The notes: generated by a model from the letters alone, not told the origin. A stretch of 64,000 nt of DNA from Antitrichia curtipendula (GCA_951230915.1 OX579635.1:12090001-12154000); one strand, 5' to 3'. Numbered from the stretch's first letter, positions 11,354 to 24,292 are shown. Numbers and translations are program-made.

Positions 11354-14300
11354 TCAGCACCATTCGCTTTCGGTGCAGTCACCACTCGTCTCGAACAGTG
11401 GATCATCCTGCACATTCTCAAAATCCTGGTCCGCTTCTTCTAGAATACCAGCAACACCAGGAGACACAAACGCTTCACTGTAAAGCGGCGCACAATACTC
11501 GTCGTGCACAAAATCAACGTTATCCGGGAGATCTGCACGAGGGTCGCAAGCCGACGAGTACGCAATGAACTGCCAGTCTGAGAAATCCGTTCTCGTCTGT
11601 TTCACGACCTCCACGATCATGTCTGGTCGCTGCGCTAGCATCCGCAGCCCCGCGAGCTCCACCAGACAGCCTTGCGCCCACAGGAGCTTCAAACTGGGCG
11701 CGGCCAACGCGAAGGCCGCCATGCTGGCGTCGCCGAAGGGGCAGCAGCGAAGCTCGATCTTGCGGAGCTTTAAGCAGCCGAAGGCGATGGCGGCGAGGCC
11801 GGCGTCCGTGGTGCCGCTCACGTGGTCCAGGGTGATGATTTCCAGGGATTGGCCGTACTGACCGATGTAGCTCATGCCTTCGTCGCTGACGACGACGTTG
11901 GTGCCGTTGCGGTGCCAGGCGTCGAAGCCGAGGGAGAAGCGGCGGAGGCCCGGGCAGTTCAGGAGGAGCATCTTCACGCCAATGTTCAAGGTGGCGTCGG
12001 GAGCTTCCAGTTCGATGATCTGCACATCCACAGCAAGAGCAAGAAATAGACACTATCAGAAGGTTTCATCCACAGCAAGCGCAAGGAAATAGACAATGTC
12101 ACAAGGTTTCATTCACAGCAAGATCTAGGAAATAGACACTACCAGAAGGTTTGATCTGCATGAGTTATAAAACTTGGTTCCAACTATTTTGTAATCAGGG
12201 CATTTTACCATTTGCTATAAGTCATCACTGATGATTTCATTTCATAACATCTGCCTCCCTCAGTGGGTAGAATGTCGCACAGCATCTAGAACTGTGACAC
12301 TATAATAGTAAATAGATCAGAAGGGGCCAGCACTAAACTATATAATTCGGTTTCATAACTAGGCACATTCCATGATCGTGGGATTTTTTCATCTGCTATA
12401 AGTCATAACTGGTGCCTTCATTTCATGACATCTGCCTACTTCAGCAATAGGTGGGTAGAATGTCGCACGACATCTTGAACTTTGACACTAAACTAACACT
12501 TAATTGATCCGTGACTGCTGTGTAACTGAGCACTACTACTGACATAGAGATTACGCTTAGAGGACAATGATGAGAAAAGTCTGGAATCGTGTTCGGTAAC
12601 TCAAATTTTTAGTTTTTCTTGAAACGGAAGGGGCCAGTTCATTGCAAGATAACTCAATTTGGAGGAGAGTTATAGAAAAAGTTGTTGGACAGTACCTACT
12701 TGCCACTCCCACAATTCAATAGATACCGTCAAACATCTTTCCGAAAACCCTCCTGCAGATTTCGGATACCTAGTACATAACCATCTGCATTGACTAGTCA
12801 ACTTGGCATTATGAATTGCAGTAGGCACTAGGAGAGGGGGCAGGGGGACGCACAGGGTGGGAGACATTGTATTTCTGAACGAGACAGATGCGGACATCGT
12901 AGAGATTGGGGCAATTGTGGGCGAGGATTTCCAGAGCTTCGTTGGTCATGTCGGCCGCGAAGAACGTGAGCTTCTCCAGGTTCAAGCACCGCTTCGCCAC
13001 TGCCATCAACCCATGTTGTGTTACAAACCCGGCTTCGTAGGTTTCACACAGCAGTCTCTTTAATTTTTTGCAATGGGTGGCCACCTGCCGCAGTCCTCTG
13101 TCCCCTATGATATCAGTGCACTGATCACCAACAACACACACCAAATATCACCCTACTGCACATAATCTCATCCACTGGGCACGCGGACAACATACACACA
13201 CATTAAAAAACAAAAAAAACAAAAACATGACTTGTCCTCAAAAGTAAGCTGCTGAGTTTACTTGGCAACACACACCTGAAGAATCTCCAAATTCACACAG
13301 GCCCCAAGCAGATCCGACAGCTGTTCTTGCCCCAGCAAGCAGTAGGTCAAGTCTAAACTTTTGATGCGCGGCGCAATGGACGTCACAATACTCAACGATC
13401 TTTCATCCAGATCCCACACGGGTCTCAAACACTCTAGTCCCTTGCACCTACCGAGTGCCTCCGCAATCTGGTCAATGTTTTCAAAATTCTCGATATACAA
13501 CCTGCACAGAAGCAACCCCACTTGTAGCTCAAGACAGTCAAATGTAGTCACAGTGAAAAGGGTGAGCATGTTCTGAATCTTAACCATCAGATTCAGAGGT
13601 GGCTTTCTAAGCGATGAGAAGGATTACCCAATGCCCAAGTGACGCACAGTCTTCTGAGCCGCTTCCAGGACAGGCAACAAGTAGTCGATTCGCAGGGCGT
13701 CACACAATCTTAGGGTGTGGCAGCGGCCAGCCAACGCGACCACAGCCTTCTGTTCCACATTCTGCAGTTCCGTAAGCGAGATATCCAACACTTGCAGCGA
13801 CAGGGCTGTGTTGGCAACCGTTGTTAGCCAGAGCGGCGCCCCTTCATTCTTGACGTCTGCCTCACATAAATTCAACACCACGAGGTTGCGGCATCCGCGC
13901 GCAATGGTTTCCAATCCGTTGGTGCTGAATCCCGAGCACTTGGGCAGCTCCAGGCGCTGCAAGGACTCCCCGCACCCGCTGATCAGTCGCTCAATGTCGG
14001 CGTCGGTGATGCGCATGCGCTTCATCTTGATGTGTCGGATGGGTTGGTAGAACTTCGCCAGGAGGTCCACCCAGGGCGTGGCGAACGCGCCCCACACCTC
14101 CGCGAGCGGGATGAAGGAGTAGTCCACCATGCGCGGCTTGCCCTTAATGGTGATGGAACTAGCGTTCGGGAAGCGCGCCACGAGAGTCGCCGGCTGAATG
14201 GCGTAGCAATTCGAGATGAAGACGGAATCGCGGGAAGAGCCCTCGATGGTGCGGAAGCGCTTGCAGACGCGAGAGACCGCATTCCGGTCCTTAGGATCGG

Positions 14301-14418
14301 ACAGCCAATCAATGATGCGCTTCAGAATCTCGTCCGGAAATTGAAGCACGCCGCTGGAGTCGTCGTCGTCGTCGTCGTCGTGACGCGCGCCGCGCCCGCG
14401 GCTTCGCACGCCCATCAT
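11354..14418 (-). CDS. COI1/TIR1-type F-box LRR receptor, gene A
   Basis: Substrate receptor of an SCF ubiquitin ligase in the family that perceives jasmonate/OPDA (COI1) or auxin (TIR1/AFB). Four exons: 14418-13628, 13501-13276, 13120-12854 and 12019-11354, with GT-AG introns of 126, 155 and 834 bases, joining to 649 aa (Arabidopsis COI1 is 592). The second Met is at 14415. An unusual D7 run (residues 14-20) precedes the F-box (about 25-65, LQFPDEILKRIIDW). Then come KGKPR (R96, predicted equivalent of COI1 R85) and LRRs with CSGFSTNGLETIA and GDRGL. The C-terminus (QFIAYSS, DLPDNVDFV) resembles COI1 more than TIR1. Predicted COI1 R409, R496 and W519 are kept. R348 is Leu and Y444 is Gly. 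TIR1-like NCYAI sits in the N-terminus. The ligand cannot be told from sequence. Expected in the nucleus. Confidence 0.9.
12020..12853 (-). repeat. Duplications inside intron 3 of gene A
   Basis: This 834-base intron begins GTGCGTCC and ends GATGTGCAG (minus strand). It holds about three 43-base tandem units near 12029-12155 (CACAGCAAG...GAAATAGACA...AAGGTTT). It also has a looser tandem duplication with a period near 181 bases (GCTATAAGTCAT at 12214 and 12395, each followed by a GGGTAGAATGTCGCAC phrase). Both arose by local duplication in non-coding DNA. Confidence 0.75.
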
Positions 14419-16300
14419 GGAACCCCAACCAGCAACGGCATAACCACACCTCGCACTACCCTAACACTTCCACGCTCTCCACACCACTTTCCTCAGATCT
14501 TCAATAAACTAAACTCACTCCTTGCAGAACGCGGAGATTCTCACACAAGCTAAGCTACCGCTCGTCGTCAAGGTCTCGCCACCTTAGCCGACGACGACCT
14601 TCGGCCTGCCACAAGAACTCACAAAGCTCCAAGCATCTCCCCACTCGCTTATCACAATTTCATCCATTGCCTTCTGCTCGCGTCTTGCTCACTCCAGGAA
14701 TAGCTACAGCTGACACCCGGGCACAGCCCAGATACGACCAGTTTAGTAACCCCGGCCCATCAGTAACTTACCATCACTACTACCCCGCTTCTCCTGGTCG
14801 TCAACATTACACCATGGTGCAGAATGCCGGCTGCGAACGCCCTGTGACCATAGCCAAACGCTTTTCAAATCGATCCGTAGTCCAACCCTGTATAACAACA
14901 CTAAACCTCCCCATCACCACTCTCACGCTCATCCCCACTCCAGGGACTCAAGTCACTCAGCCACAACACAGGCGCCCAAGTCTCAAATTTCCTGTTCCAA
15001 ACCATAGCCGCGCAAGCAACACCATTCCTAATAGCGATCGATATTCCAAGCCAAGTAATAACATGCATCCAACCAGCAGCGTTTTCTTGGGGGGCGAATT
15101 TTCGCACTCTGTGGCAGGTTTGAGTCTGTCAGACTCCGTCCCTCCAGAAGTGCTGTGAAGGCTTGTGGCAGGTACTGTTAAAAAAAATCCCGCTGGCAAC
15201 CAGTGTTAGAGATCAAAACCTGCAGTCATCACCACGCCGAGAAACCCAAACCCCGTGGACGCCGTGAAAGCTAACTACAAAGCTGAACTAAGTTAGCGAT
15301 GATTCCGTATTTCTAGCCCCGAGATGCTGGAAACTGTCGAGGCGTTATCCTCGCTCCCTCCCTGAAGCTTCCCTCCCTCTCTGCGGGAGCTTCCGTCAGG
15401 CTAGCCATGGCTGTTACTAGTTTACTACTAACTAGCCCCCAAGTGTAGGAGTCTGCTGACGCGCGCCCCATGGAATGACTGGAATCTGAGGACTTGGGCT
15501 GTACCAGATATGGAGAAATATTCCTGTTTAGTGAGTGGCCCTGCCTGGGATGACAGGGAGTCAACCTGAAGCCAGCGGAGGATGATTGTCGGTAAGCGGT
15601 GACCACGTATGTGCACATCGGTCGCGGCCTCCGCGAACTCAATTGCGAGTACGGCTCCTGTGAGTGCGCCTCACATAGTCACATGCAATCTCGCGCTGGC
15701 CCCCCCAAGATTTCCTGCTTTTGGACACAAACGAAATGGCAAGGTGGGAGTGGTCCCCAAGGACTGATTGGAAGCATCTATGGACTCGGGTTGTTTTTCT
15801 CGTTGGGGGGGAAACGAAAGAAGGGGAAGGCCCATGGCGAAAAAGCCGCAAAATCAGCCCAGACAGCATCAAGGAATTCGGGCACTGGGGCCCAAGTCAC
15901 ATGGCAGGGATGATGAAAAAGATAAAAGGGTTGTTTTCGGGCCTCGTTTCGTGGGCGGTCACGCAAGGAGGGTGAGGCAGCGGGGAAACGGGATACTTTC
16001 GGCATGAACTCAAGTGATGAGTGGCAAAGGCGGGGGGGGGGGTCAACCTTGCCCTACCCTACACTTACAGCAGGGCACAGGGCACTACGCAAAATAGTGA
16101 AATTAAGTTGTTGCCCCACCACACTAAATTCTCGACATTTGACAATCTATAAATATTTTCAGTTATTGTACAAGAATGCACTACTTTCGAATTAGGAATT
16201 GTTGTACCCCGTGAGACTCATGAACCTCCATGAGTACAAATGGAGATATTTTTAGAAATATTTGGTGACTTTGGTGACTTGTAAAGTAATTTTATTGATG
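14419..16300. promoter_or_regulatory. GC-rich 5' flank of gene A
   Basis: GC-rich up to about 16080, then abruptly AT-rich. It presumably holds the 5' UTR and promoter of gene A (transcribed leftward). Overlapping ORFs occur on both strands (14667-15158 plus, 15313-15642 minus, 15599-16007 plus). None shows a domain or a preference of one frame over the others, as expected of GC-rich DNA where stops are rare. I could not place a TATA box. A G9 run lies at 16031-16040. Confidence 0.45.
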
Positions 16301-16305
16301 TATGG

Positions 16306-16350
16306 CAACCTAATTGTTAAGGCAACCCAATTGTTAAGGCAACCTAATTT
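16306..16350. repeat. Short tandem repeat GGCAACCYAATTGTTAA
   Basis: Three consecutive units of about 20 bases, GGCAACCTAATTGTTAA and close variants. Probably replication slippage. No function suggested. Confidence 0.7.
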
Positions 16351-16540
16351 CACTATAATTTTGTGTAGTTGATTGAAGTCACTCTAATTGAGATATACTT
16401 GAGTTGGTATCTGGTGAAATATTACAACGTTGTATTCTTTTCCACGAAAATGACATTTTTGTTGTAGTAATGTTAATTTTGTAAATGACAATAATTATGC
16501 ACCCTCACTAATAGGATGGTTCTTAAAAATTGCACTATAA

Positions 16541-17455
16541 TTAACTTCTAAAGGACCGAGGAGGATTTCCAGGGAGACAGTCCAAAAACTGCAACTTTTT
16601 AGTATATTATTCAAAAAAAAAAATCGAAACTTCTTTTTGGAACGTCAACCATACAAAACTGAAGTGAATTATTTTACCAAAGTGTGGAAAAAATTTCAAC
16701 CTTTTTCACCACGCTGATTGAAAGATTATACCATTTGAAGTGAGAGAAAAAACTTTTTTTCAATCCTGCGAAACAGAGTCAGCAGACTTTGGGCTCATTT
16801 AAAGTAAAAATTTTGTTCTACACAAACATGAGATTTTTGACTATTTGTAAGTATATGATATTAGGTTCACTCACAAAAAAATTTAGAAGAAAATATAGAG
16901 TCTATATCACCCTGCAATGCAAGGAGGTTAAGTGAATTGGCAATACACTAGTCATTTTTTTGTACAATGAGGAAATATTTTATTTGAAATCCAAATGGTG
17001 AAAAATTAGAGACAAGCATTTGGAATATGTGGAAAAAATTGGAATAATAGGACTTGAAGTTAGAAGAAAATGTTTTTTCTTGAAACTACCCCAACATAGC
17101 TAAGAAAGTTTGCCTCCTCTTAGAATGTGATTTGACAACTAAATTTTATTTTTTTTGGACAATTGTATGTCATGATTTATTAGTTACATACATGCCAAAT
17201 TCCAAAACTTGATAATCTTTTTTGTAAAATATTCTCCAAAGATTTCCAAATTGCCCAAGCTGCCCAAAAAATTTATGGCAACATAAATTTTGATATAGGC
17301 ACCCGATCGGAAAAAAAATTAGTTTTTCATGAAGGAGTTACATGTTTACACATTGAGTCCAAATTTCATGAATATCAGACCGAAAATGACTTTGTAGGAA
17401 CCTACTTGAGATCTCCTACGTACGTTGAATGGACACTTGGTCCTTTAGGGGTTAA
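16541..17455. mobile_element. TTAA-flanked piggyBac-like MITE, copy 2
   Basis: Starts TTAACTTCTAAAGGACC and ends GGTCCTTTAGGGGTTAA, 915 bases. The left end has two substitutions against the family end CCCCTAAAGG. It is non-coding with long A/T runs and phrases such as GCCCAAGCTGCCC. Immediately downstream (about 17458-18205) is an older, more decayed relative that is itself interrupted by the element at 17761-18002. Confidence 0.65.
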
Positions 17456-17760
17456 TAAAGACTTGAGTTTTTTCTATTATGTTGTAAAGCCTAGTTGAGG
17501 ATCCAAAATTCAAATTAGCTTTATTTTCATTCTTTTCAAGAAAATATTTTAAGTGGGAACAAGTATAAGACAAAGTGAAATACTAAATTACTATCATAGT
17601 AACTTTTATATAGAATTGAATAATGTCAATCCAAATGGTCACAACTTTGTTGCAAGTGATCTAAACTAATTTTAGTTGTTTTGTTTCTGAATATTGTAAA
17701 AATTGAATTAAAGATTGAAAAAACATGTTTCATTTTCTACAAAGTATTACAATTGTTTGC

Positions 17761-18002
17761 AATACCTGCGTACTATAAGTGTACATATTACGTGTATTTA
17801 GACGCACTGAATCAGTGTCGTTAAAAAGTTTTTCAAAAGTGTATGATTGATGTACTTTAATTATACAAATGTGATATCCAAAATGCACGTAAACTATACT
17901 GATAATAATATAAGAATCATACATTATTGATATTCATTGTTTTTGCACCGATTCAGTGCGTCCAAATACACGTAATATGTACGATTATGGTACGCAGGTA
18001 TG
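17761..18002. mobile_element. TIR element with ~53-bp ends
   Basis: The left arm (TACCTGCGTACTATAAGTGT...GACGCACTGAATC) and the right arm (GATTCAGTGCGTCC...TTATGGTACGCAGGTA) are inverted copies over about 53 bases with few mismatches. The middle is about 130 AT-rich bases. The ends read TA|CCTGCGTAC...GTACGCAGG|TA, which suits a TA target duplication (Tc1/mariner type). It is nested in a relic of the TTAA family. The ORF at 17730-17924 is a translation of it. Confidence 0.7.
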
Positions 18003-19699
18003 AAACCATGGAATCAGTACGATCATCGTATGCAAGTATGCAGCCTCCAAGTTTGAGCTGTACTTGAAAAATTATACTTCCCCATATACAAAACTCTTAT
18101 ATTTTTTTTTAAGAGTTTTAGAAAAAAATCATAACAAAAAATTACATTGAAAAAACTATAGAAAATTCCAAAATATCCATTCAAGTAATTTGAACCTTAA
18201 GGAGTTAAGAGTCACATGCATCAAGAATTTTAATACCCAACAACATTTTTAGTTACATTCTTAACCCTTAAAGTTACATCCTTTTTTTTGGTGGTGGTGG
18301 TGGCAAGGGGGGCGACCCTTAGGAAAATCAAAAATCTTCTTGAAGTGGAGAATGTGTTTTATTGCTTGCCCAAAACTTGTTTAGTCAGGGCATGCAAAAG
18401 TGAACAATTAATAGTAAATAATGCTTAAACTTTGCAACTTATAGATGTTTGGCAAGCCATATTCATTGTAGAAGTGGATCCAATAGGTTGAAACATTTTC
18501 AAACATACAAAAACGAATTTAATTCTCTTAAAACCAATCTTGAAGGACTTGGCCTAATTAAGGTAGCAAACACTCAATAGAAAGTCAATTTTATTGAAAA
18601 TAAATATTATGCTCTATTCTAATCAAAGTTTAAAACAACATTAATTCAACCTTAATTACATTGGCATTTTATATTCACACAAGATCTTTGAATGAAAAAA
18701 AAAGAATTCTTGAATCTTTCTTGTTATTTTTTTTAACCTAGTATAAACTTGTTTTAATAAACCAATGGTATGTTTCAATGCATTGGACTTATACCTTTCT
18801 TATAGATTTTGAATAATTTAGTAAGTTTTGTCACAAAGATTAGATGTTCCTATTTATTCCTACAATTAAAAAAAAAAAATGAGATTCATATATACATCCT
18901 TTCAATCTTGTTTGTTAGTTTCTAAGGAACAAACCTCCATGAGTCGATGGAATTGGCAAAATCTCTAAGAAATTTTCTAAGGTTACAAAAGTGTCTTCTT
19001 ACACTAGTGAATAAAGTCTTTGCAAATGACTTCTAAGTGAATAAGGGAGAATTTAAGTGAAAGAATAAAATTGCATTATTGTCAAAAAAATGTCAAACCT
19101 TGAATAGTTTTTTGGTGATTTGAACTTTGGATCCATAACCATGTTCTACTGGTGTTAAAAGATTGATAGAATGAATGAAGATTTATATTACATTACAACC
19201 TTCTTCACTATAATAGTGGAGAAATTTTCAGATTTCTAAAGTACTATTATGGATTTTTTCTTCATTTTATCTTCAAAAATTAAAGATAATTTCAAATCTT
19301 CATGAATTTTTTTTGCATACTATATGACTGTAATAGAAGATATGTGATTTCAATTGGGAAAAATAAAATAAAATATCTTTCACTCATATAAATAACATTT
19401 AGTAGCCTTTAGCGAGGTTGCCTTTTCCTCTCTTGAGTCCTCATCCACAAAATTCATCCACAACATATCATGGAGAATTAAAGTAAGCTAAAATACCGGA
19501 ATGGTGACTAGACTTTTATGGTGTGCCATATTTTTTCTAATTTTAGGACCAAACAAGTGAAACTACAAATAAATATAAAGATGGTTTGCCAAACATCTAG
19601 AGAAATCATTGAGTCAAATACCAATTTGTAATTTGACAATCTACATGGAAAAAAAAATTGATAATCCAATCAAGAGATTGTTTCATTGACATTTGTGGA
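18003..19699. other. AT-rich intergenic, no gene seen
   Basis: Contains A/T homopolymers and a degenerate CTTAACCCTTAAAG end at about 18262 that may mark another TTAA-family relic. No coding, RNA or paired-repeat feature can be supported. Confidence 0.5.
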
Positions 19700-20290
19700 A
19701 GTGAAAGGTGGAAAGGTTGTTTTTTATAATGAAATGCATTGTCCATTATGAATCCTACAAGGGTATGGGATAATTTGAAGATGAGAGCTTGACCGCTCAT
19801 TGTCAAAACATAGGAATTGTGTTCAAAGTAGAATTTAGACCTCATTTTGGTATAGTAGAATTATTTTTTTTCAAACAACTTTGAACTAAAAAAAGTTGGT
19901 AAATCAAGCTTTATTTCATTTTCAAAAAAACTTTGGTGACTTTGAGCCTCTTCAAAAAAAGTGATGGACAAAATTTAGAGAAGATGTTTGAAAATGTCAA
20001 AGAAAATATCCTTTCAACCCTTCTTTGAAATTTGTCCATAACTTTTGATTGGAGACTCAAAATCTCAAACGGATATTTGGAAATGAAAATGAGATTGATT
20101 CCTTAACTTTCCTTAGTTTAAAGTTTAAAAAAAGAAGTTATTCTACTATACCTAAATGAGGTCTAAAATTATACTTTGAACACAATTCTTGCTATTGACC
20201 GAACTATGAATAGTTGAGCTCCTACTAATCCTAATTTACATATCCCACATGGGTTGCTTTACCTACTACTATCCTATTTGTATATAAAGA
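19700..20290. mobile_element. Foldback element, copy 1
   Basis: The left arm (about 19760-19960, including GAATTGTGTTCAAAGTAGAA and CTCATTTTGGTATAGTAG) is complementary to the right arm (about 20110-20285, including CTACTATACCTAAATGAG and TACTTTGAACACAATTC). The right arm also carries CCTAATTTACATATCCCACA, which is found in the second copy at 23739-24292. It is a hairpin-forming non-autonomous element. Outer limits are approximate. Confidence 0.6.
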
Positions 20291-21960
20291 GATTGTCTTA
20301 TCCCTCCAACACTAAGAAGAAAGTGGATTTTGAAAGCTACAAGAAATATTTCTTGGAGTTATTCCTCTCAATTAAATTCAATGTTGAACTTTTTAAATTT
20401 ATATTTTACAACATACTTGAAACTTAATTTAGTACTTTAATTAAACATTTGACTCCACAATGTAGAAATTTATATCTAGGTACGGTACTGACCAATCTTC
20501 AGCTAGGTACCACATGCACACGGTAGCTAATCATGGGTGTGGAATATTCCACATCATATCATCTAGAGGAATGGCAGCCCATCTGATAGCTATTGATATG
20601 TAGTAAATTAGACCAACCTGTTTCCACCAATTGCCTAATTCTATCATCCTACTTTTGGCCCCACTTCCGCCACAAGACTCATGATTCAAATTTGTTCATT
20701 TACTGGCATAATTAGTGCATTAATGCCAATCAAGGGGGTAACATATCAATCCTTTAACTGTGAGTACTTAAAGTGTCATTAAATATATGAAAAAAATATA
20801 TACATGGGCATAGGCTCCACCTATCATTGTACCCAAAAAGGCCATGGAAAGAAGTGCACCTTTGCAAATCTCCAGTGATGCCCTCAAAGCTGGATTCAAG
20901 GCTATCCTCAACAAAATTGATGCTCTTCAGCAGTGGAGTTTCAGTTTCAATATGCACCACTTGAGCAGGCAAAGGAAACCAATAACTTGGATTGGCCCCA
21001 AAGCCTGGGATTGAGTAAATTAATCTTGCAACTTGTTCACAATTATATCCACATCCTCAAAAAGAGTTGCCACCCTCCCTGCCCTCTGTCCAAAATAAAA
21101 TAAAATAAAATAAAATAAAATAAAACAAAACACCTGATTTGCTCATCTACACTCAAAACCAAAATCAAGAAAATTCTGGTACAGATACTACATGTAGAAT
21201 ATATATATGGGTATGATATACAAATATAAAAGCAGGATATGGAATATTCATATGGTATGACATATGAATACATGTACATGTATTAGATACAAAATATGGG
21301 ATTATACAAATATGGATGTGTTAAATGAAACATTGATACAATATGACATACAGATACAAGTATGGGATATGAAATAAAGTTGATAATTCCATATCGATTG
21401 CAGCCTAACATGTTAAAAAACATATAGATATAGGGGTAATGGAATTTCAGATGTCCAAGAAAGAAAAATTCACTCACTTACACTCTCATCTCAATAATGG
21501 GCATGTTACATTTATAGTTCAACACCAATTAAAATGACCAAATGTCAATGTAAAATGGATAGCTCATTTAGGGGAGGCAAACCATTTCTAACCATTTAAG
21601 CAGATACATGTATTTGCAGAATGGGGGTCTTCATTGGGGAAATTTTCCCGTGCATAGAAATAGAGTTCAGAAGGTTTCTATAATTTTTTAGATTTTTATT
21701 TTTTAAAACATAATTATTATTAATTTTTTAGTTGAAGATTCTATTCGACCCATACTCGCCATATAAACCTTCTTATTTGTGATCCAAGGGCTAGTTGCAA
21801 ATCCACCAAAGATTGGTTGCAATACTGAGAGTCTTGTAGTCAATCATAATGCGTCACTATTGCATAAATGATCACTATTAATATTTTTATGTAGGAAAAG
21901 AGAGTAACCTACATTGCCGGAGTTTTTTGGGGGAGGGGATCAAGAATGGGTTGTCTTCTA
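20291..21960. other. Intergenic with dispersed repeat copy 3
   Basis: Mixed AT-rich DNA. About 21600-21860 is the reverse-oriented third copy of the dispersed family at 5740-6140. A TATATGGGTATGATATAC-type run of near-repeats lies at about 21190-21400. The ORFs at 20754-20972 and 21043-21279 lack any recognisable domain. Confidence 0.45.
21092..21128. repeat. (AAAAT)n microsatellite
   Basis: About seven AAAAT units ending in a variant AAAAC unit. A simple sequence repeat. Confidence 0.9.
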
Positions 21961-22436
21961 TAAGGTAAAACAATTCATTGTGGTCAAAAGTAGAAGTTTG
22001 ACCTCATGTCATTGTTCAATTTTTTCAATTTTTTCCCACATAATGACAAGTGTGAGAAACAATGAGAGCAATTGAAATTATATTTATTTTTTGTCAAGAA
22101 TATGAATTTGCTATAAATTTTTGAAGTGTTCATTGCATCATGGTCCAAAAGTGTCTATAGATTGTCCCCAAACAACAAAATCTAAATCCATGATGATCAT
22201 TTTGTTCACCTAAAGGAGATAATATTTTATAATATAGAATGCCTAAAAAGTCAATTCTTACAATGAATATACACAAAAAAAGTTGGAAGTTCCCAGTGAG
22301 GTTACTAATCACTCCATTATCGTCATGTAAGACATGCACTGTGGCCCAAATCTCACACACTAAACCCCCCTATAATGGGATCATTCCCTAGGTGTCTACT
22401 ATCGGTCATGTGTCCACAATGGGTTGTTCTACCTTA
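21961..22436. mobile_element. TA-flanked MITE (TAAGGTARAACAA)
   Basis: The left end TAAGGTAAAACAATTCATTG and the right end, read in reverse, TAAGGTAGAACAACCCATTG, are about 22-base inverted repeats with three differences. Length 476 bases, interior non-coding. Ends fit TA|AGGT...ACCT|TA, a Tc1/mariner-like pattern shared with several elements here. Confidence 0.7.
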
Positions 22437-22794
22437 TTCTACAACAGATGGAACTAGGATTTTTTTAATCTTTTGGCTTTCTAGTGCCAAATTGCACCAG
22501 AGAAAAATAATCTTGCTAAAAATGGCAAAACATTGCCAAAAACTTGAATGAAATTGCCAAAAAAGTTCAAATTTATAAAAATATCTTAGATGTAATTGAC
22601 AAATTGTGGATGAAAACCAAATAATAGACATGTGATATATGCTAATGTGATATTTTTTATCTAATATGTGGATGAATGTTGAAATTTGAAGTACCACTAT
22701 AACATTTTATATCACCACTTTGGCACTTCTTAAAAAATGAAAACAAAAACAAAAAAACAAGTTGGAATACAACAACTCAATTTATCTACGGCTA

Positions 22795-23269
22795 TGGTAG
22801 AATGACCCATAGTCAGCGACTTAAGCAATTCCATGCTTGTTCTGGAGCAGAAGAGGCAATGTAAATTTATTGCCTTGCAGAAAGATAGAAATCATGGGCA
22901 TTGCCAATTTTTCGTGATTTTTTTTCCTCAAATTTAAAATACTATGAATTTTGGAAGCCAAAAGTTGGCCTCAACACATACCTAATAAACAGAGTCTTGC
23001 AATTCTAGTCATTCTGTGACTACTTTCCCGCTCCATGCTTCCTACTTTCTTGCTCACTACATTGAGTCTTGCAATTCTAGTCATTCCGTGACTACTTTCC
23101 TGCTCCATGCTTCCTACTTTCTTGCTCACTACATTAAGACATGCGTCATGCCCTTATAGTCCCAACCTTGCAAAGGAGAAAAAATCACATTCCAAACTTT
23201 GGTTGGAAACATGTTCCAGCCTTGGTTGAAAATAGCTGCGCCCTACAAGTATAATGGGTGGTTCTACCA
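22795..23269. mobile_element. TA-flanked MITE (TGGTAGAAYSACCCAT)
   Basis: Inverted ends TGGTAGAATGACCCAT and ATGGGTGGTTCTACCA, each bordered by TA. The interior right half matches, in reverse, the elements at 4834 and 27811. It includes an internal tandem duplication at 22992-23135: two 72-base units starting GAGTCTTGCAATTCTAG and ending TTGCTCACTACATT, differing at about three positions. Confidence 0.7.
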
Positions 23270-23738
23270 TAAGTTAGGTTGACGAGAAAGGGACTGAACA
23301 TTGAACAACCTTAGTTCTATAAGGTAGAAGGCTCAGAAAGCATTCATCTAAGAGCATCCCCACGGCGGGGTACCAAGGGCAGTCGACACCGAGAGTGGGC
23401 AAGCCCGGGCTTTAAACTTGCCCCACGACAGGCATGGGGAAGGCCAAAAATTGGCCGGCCATGGCCAAATTTGACGAGCACCCGAGCAAATAGCGAGCCC
23501 CCTGCATCACTCCCAATGCAATTTGACTATCCTTTCCTGCAGACTTCGAGGTACCAATCCCAGCTGGCACTCAAATAAGCTGAAATTTTTTTCTACTGCT
23601 GTAAATTTTATTTACTAAAGTAAAAAAAATTGAAATAATGCATTTTCAGTATTGTCTTCTTTACTTGTCTGAAAGAATAGAAGGATAAGCATTGTGAACT
23701 ATACTCTTGATTGCCGGGGAACGAAGAAGCTCTTTATA

Positions 23739-24292
23739 TGCATATGGGGTGGTAGGATGTAGAACAACCCATGTGGGATAATGTAAATTAGAATGAGTAG
23801 GAGCTCAACCACTCATAATTAAGTCAAAAGTAGGGAATGTATTTAAAGCTGAAATTCAAACCACATTTAGGCATAGTAGTAAAAAAAATCAAAAAACTTT
23901 GAACTAAATTTTTTGGATAAATTTCATCTCCAAAAAATCTGTTTGAAATTTAGAACCTCCAATCAAAAGTTATGGCCAAAAATTTAGAGACGAAGTTTGA
24001 AAATGTCAAAAAAAATTCCCCTCCAATTCCTCTCTCAAATGTGTTCATAACTTTTGATTAGAGGTTCTAAATCTCAAACGAGTTTTTGGAGATTAAATTT
24101 ATCTTCATTTAACAACTTTTCTCAGTTCAAAATTTTTTAGAAAAAGTTTTTCTACTATGCGTAAATCAGGTCTGAAATTCTACTTTCAACACACTTCTTA
24201 CTTCAATTTGACTTAACTATGAGTATTTGATCTCCTACTAATTCTAATTTACATATCCCACATGGATTGCTCTACCTCCTACCACCCCATGT
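23739..24292. mobile_element. Foldback element, copy 2 (nested)
   Basis: Left arm ATGGGGTGGTAGGATGTAGA and TGTGGGATAATGTAAATTAG pair with right arm CTAATTTACATATCCCACA and CTCCTACCACCCCAT. Complementarity extends through most of the 554 bases, including AGTTATGGCCAAAAATTTAG against CATAACTTTTGATTAGAGG. Related to the element at 19700-20290. Confidence 0.7.

Noticed and set aside
11263..12092. Several ORFs overlapping gene A exon 4 (both strands, including a 177-codon minus frame)
   Set aside because: They are shadows of the exon in other frames, with Arg/Pro/Ala-rich composition typical of frame-shifted GC-rich codons.
14667..15158. 163-codon plus ORF upstream of gene A
   Set aside because: Pro/Thr/Ser-rich translation without a domain, in a GC-rich island where several frames are open on both strands.
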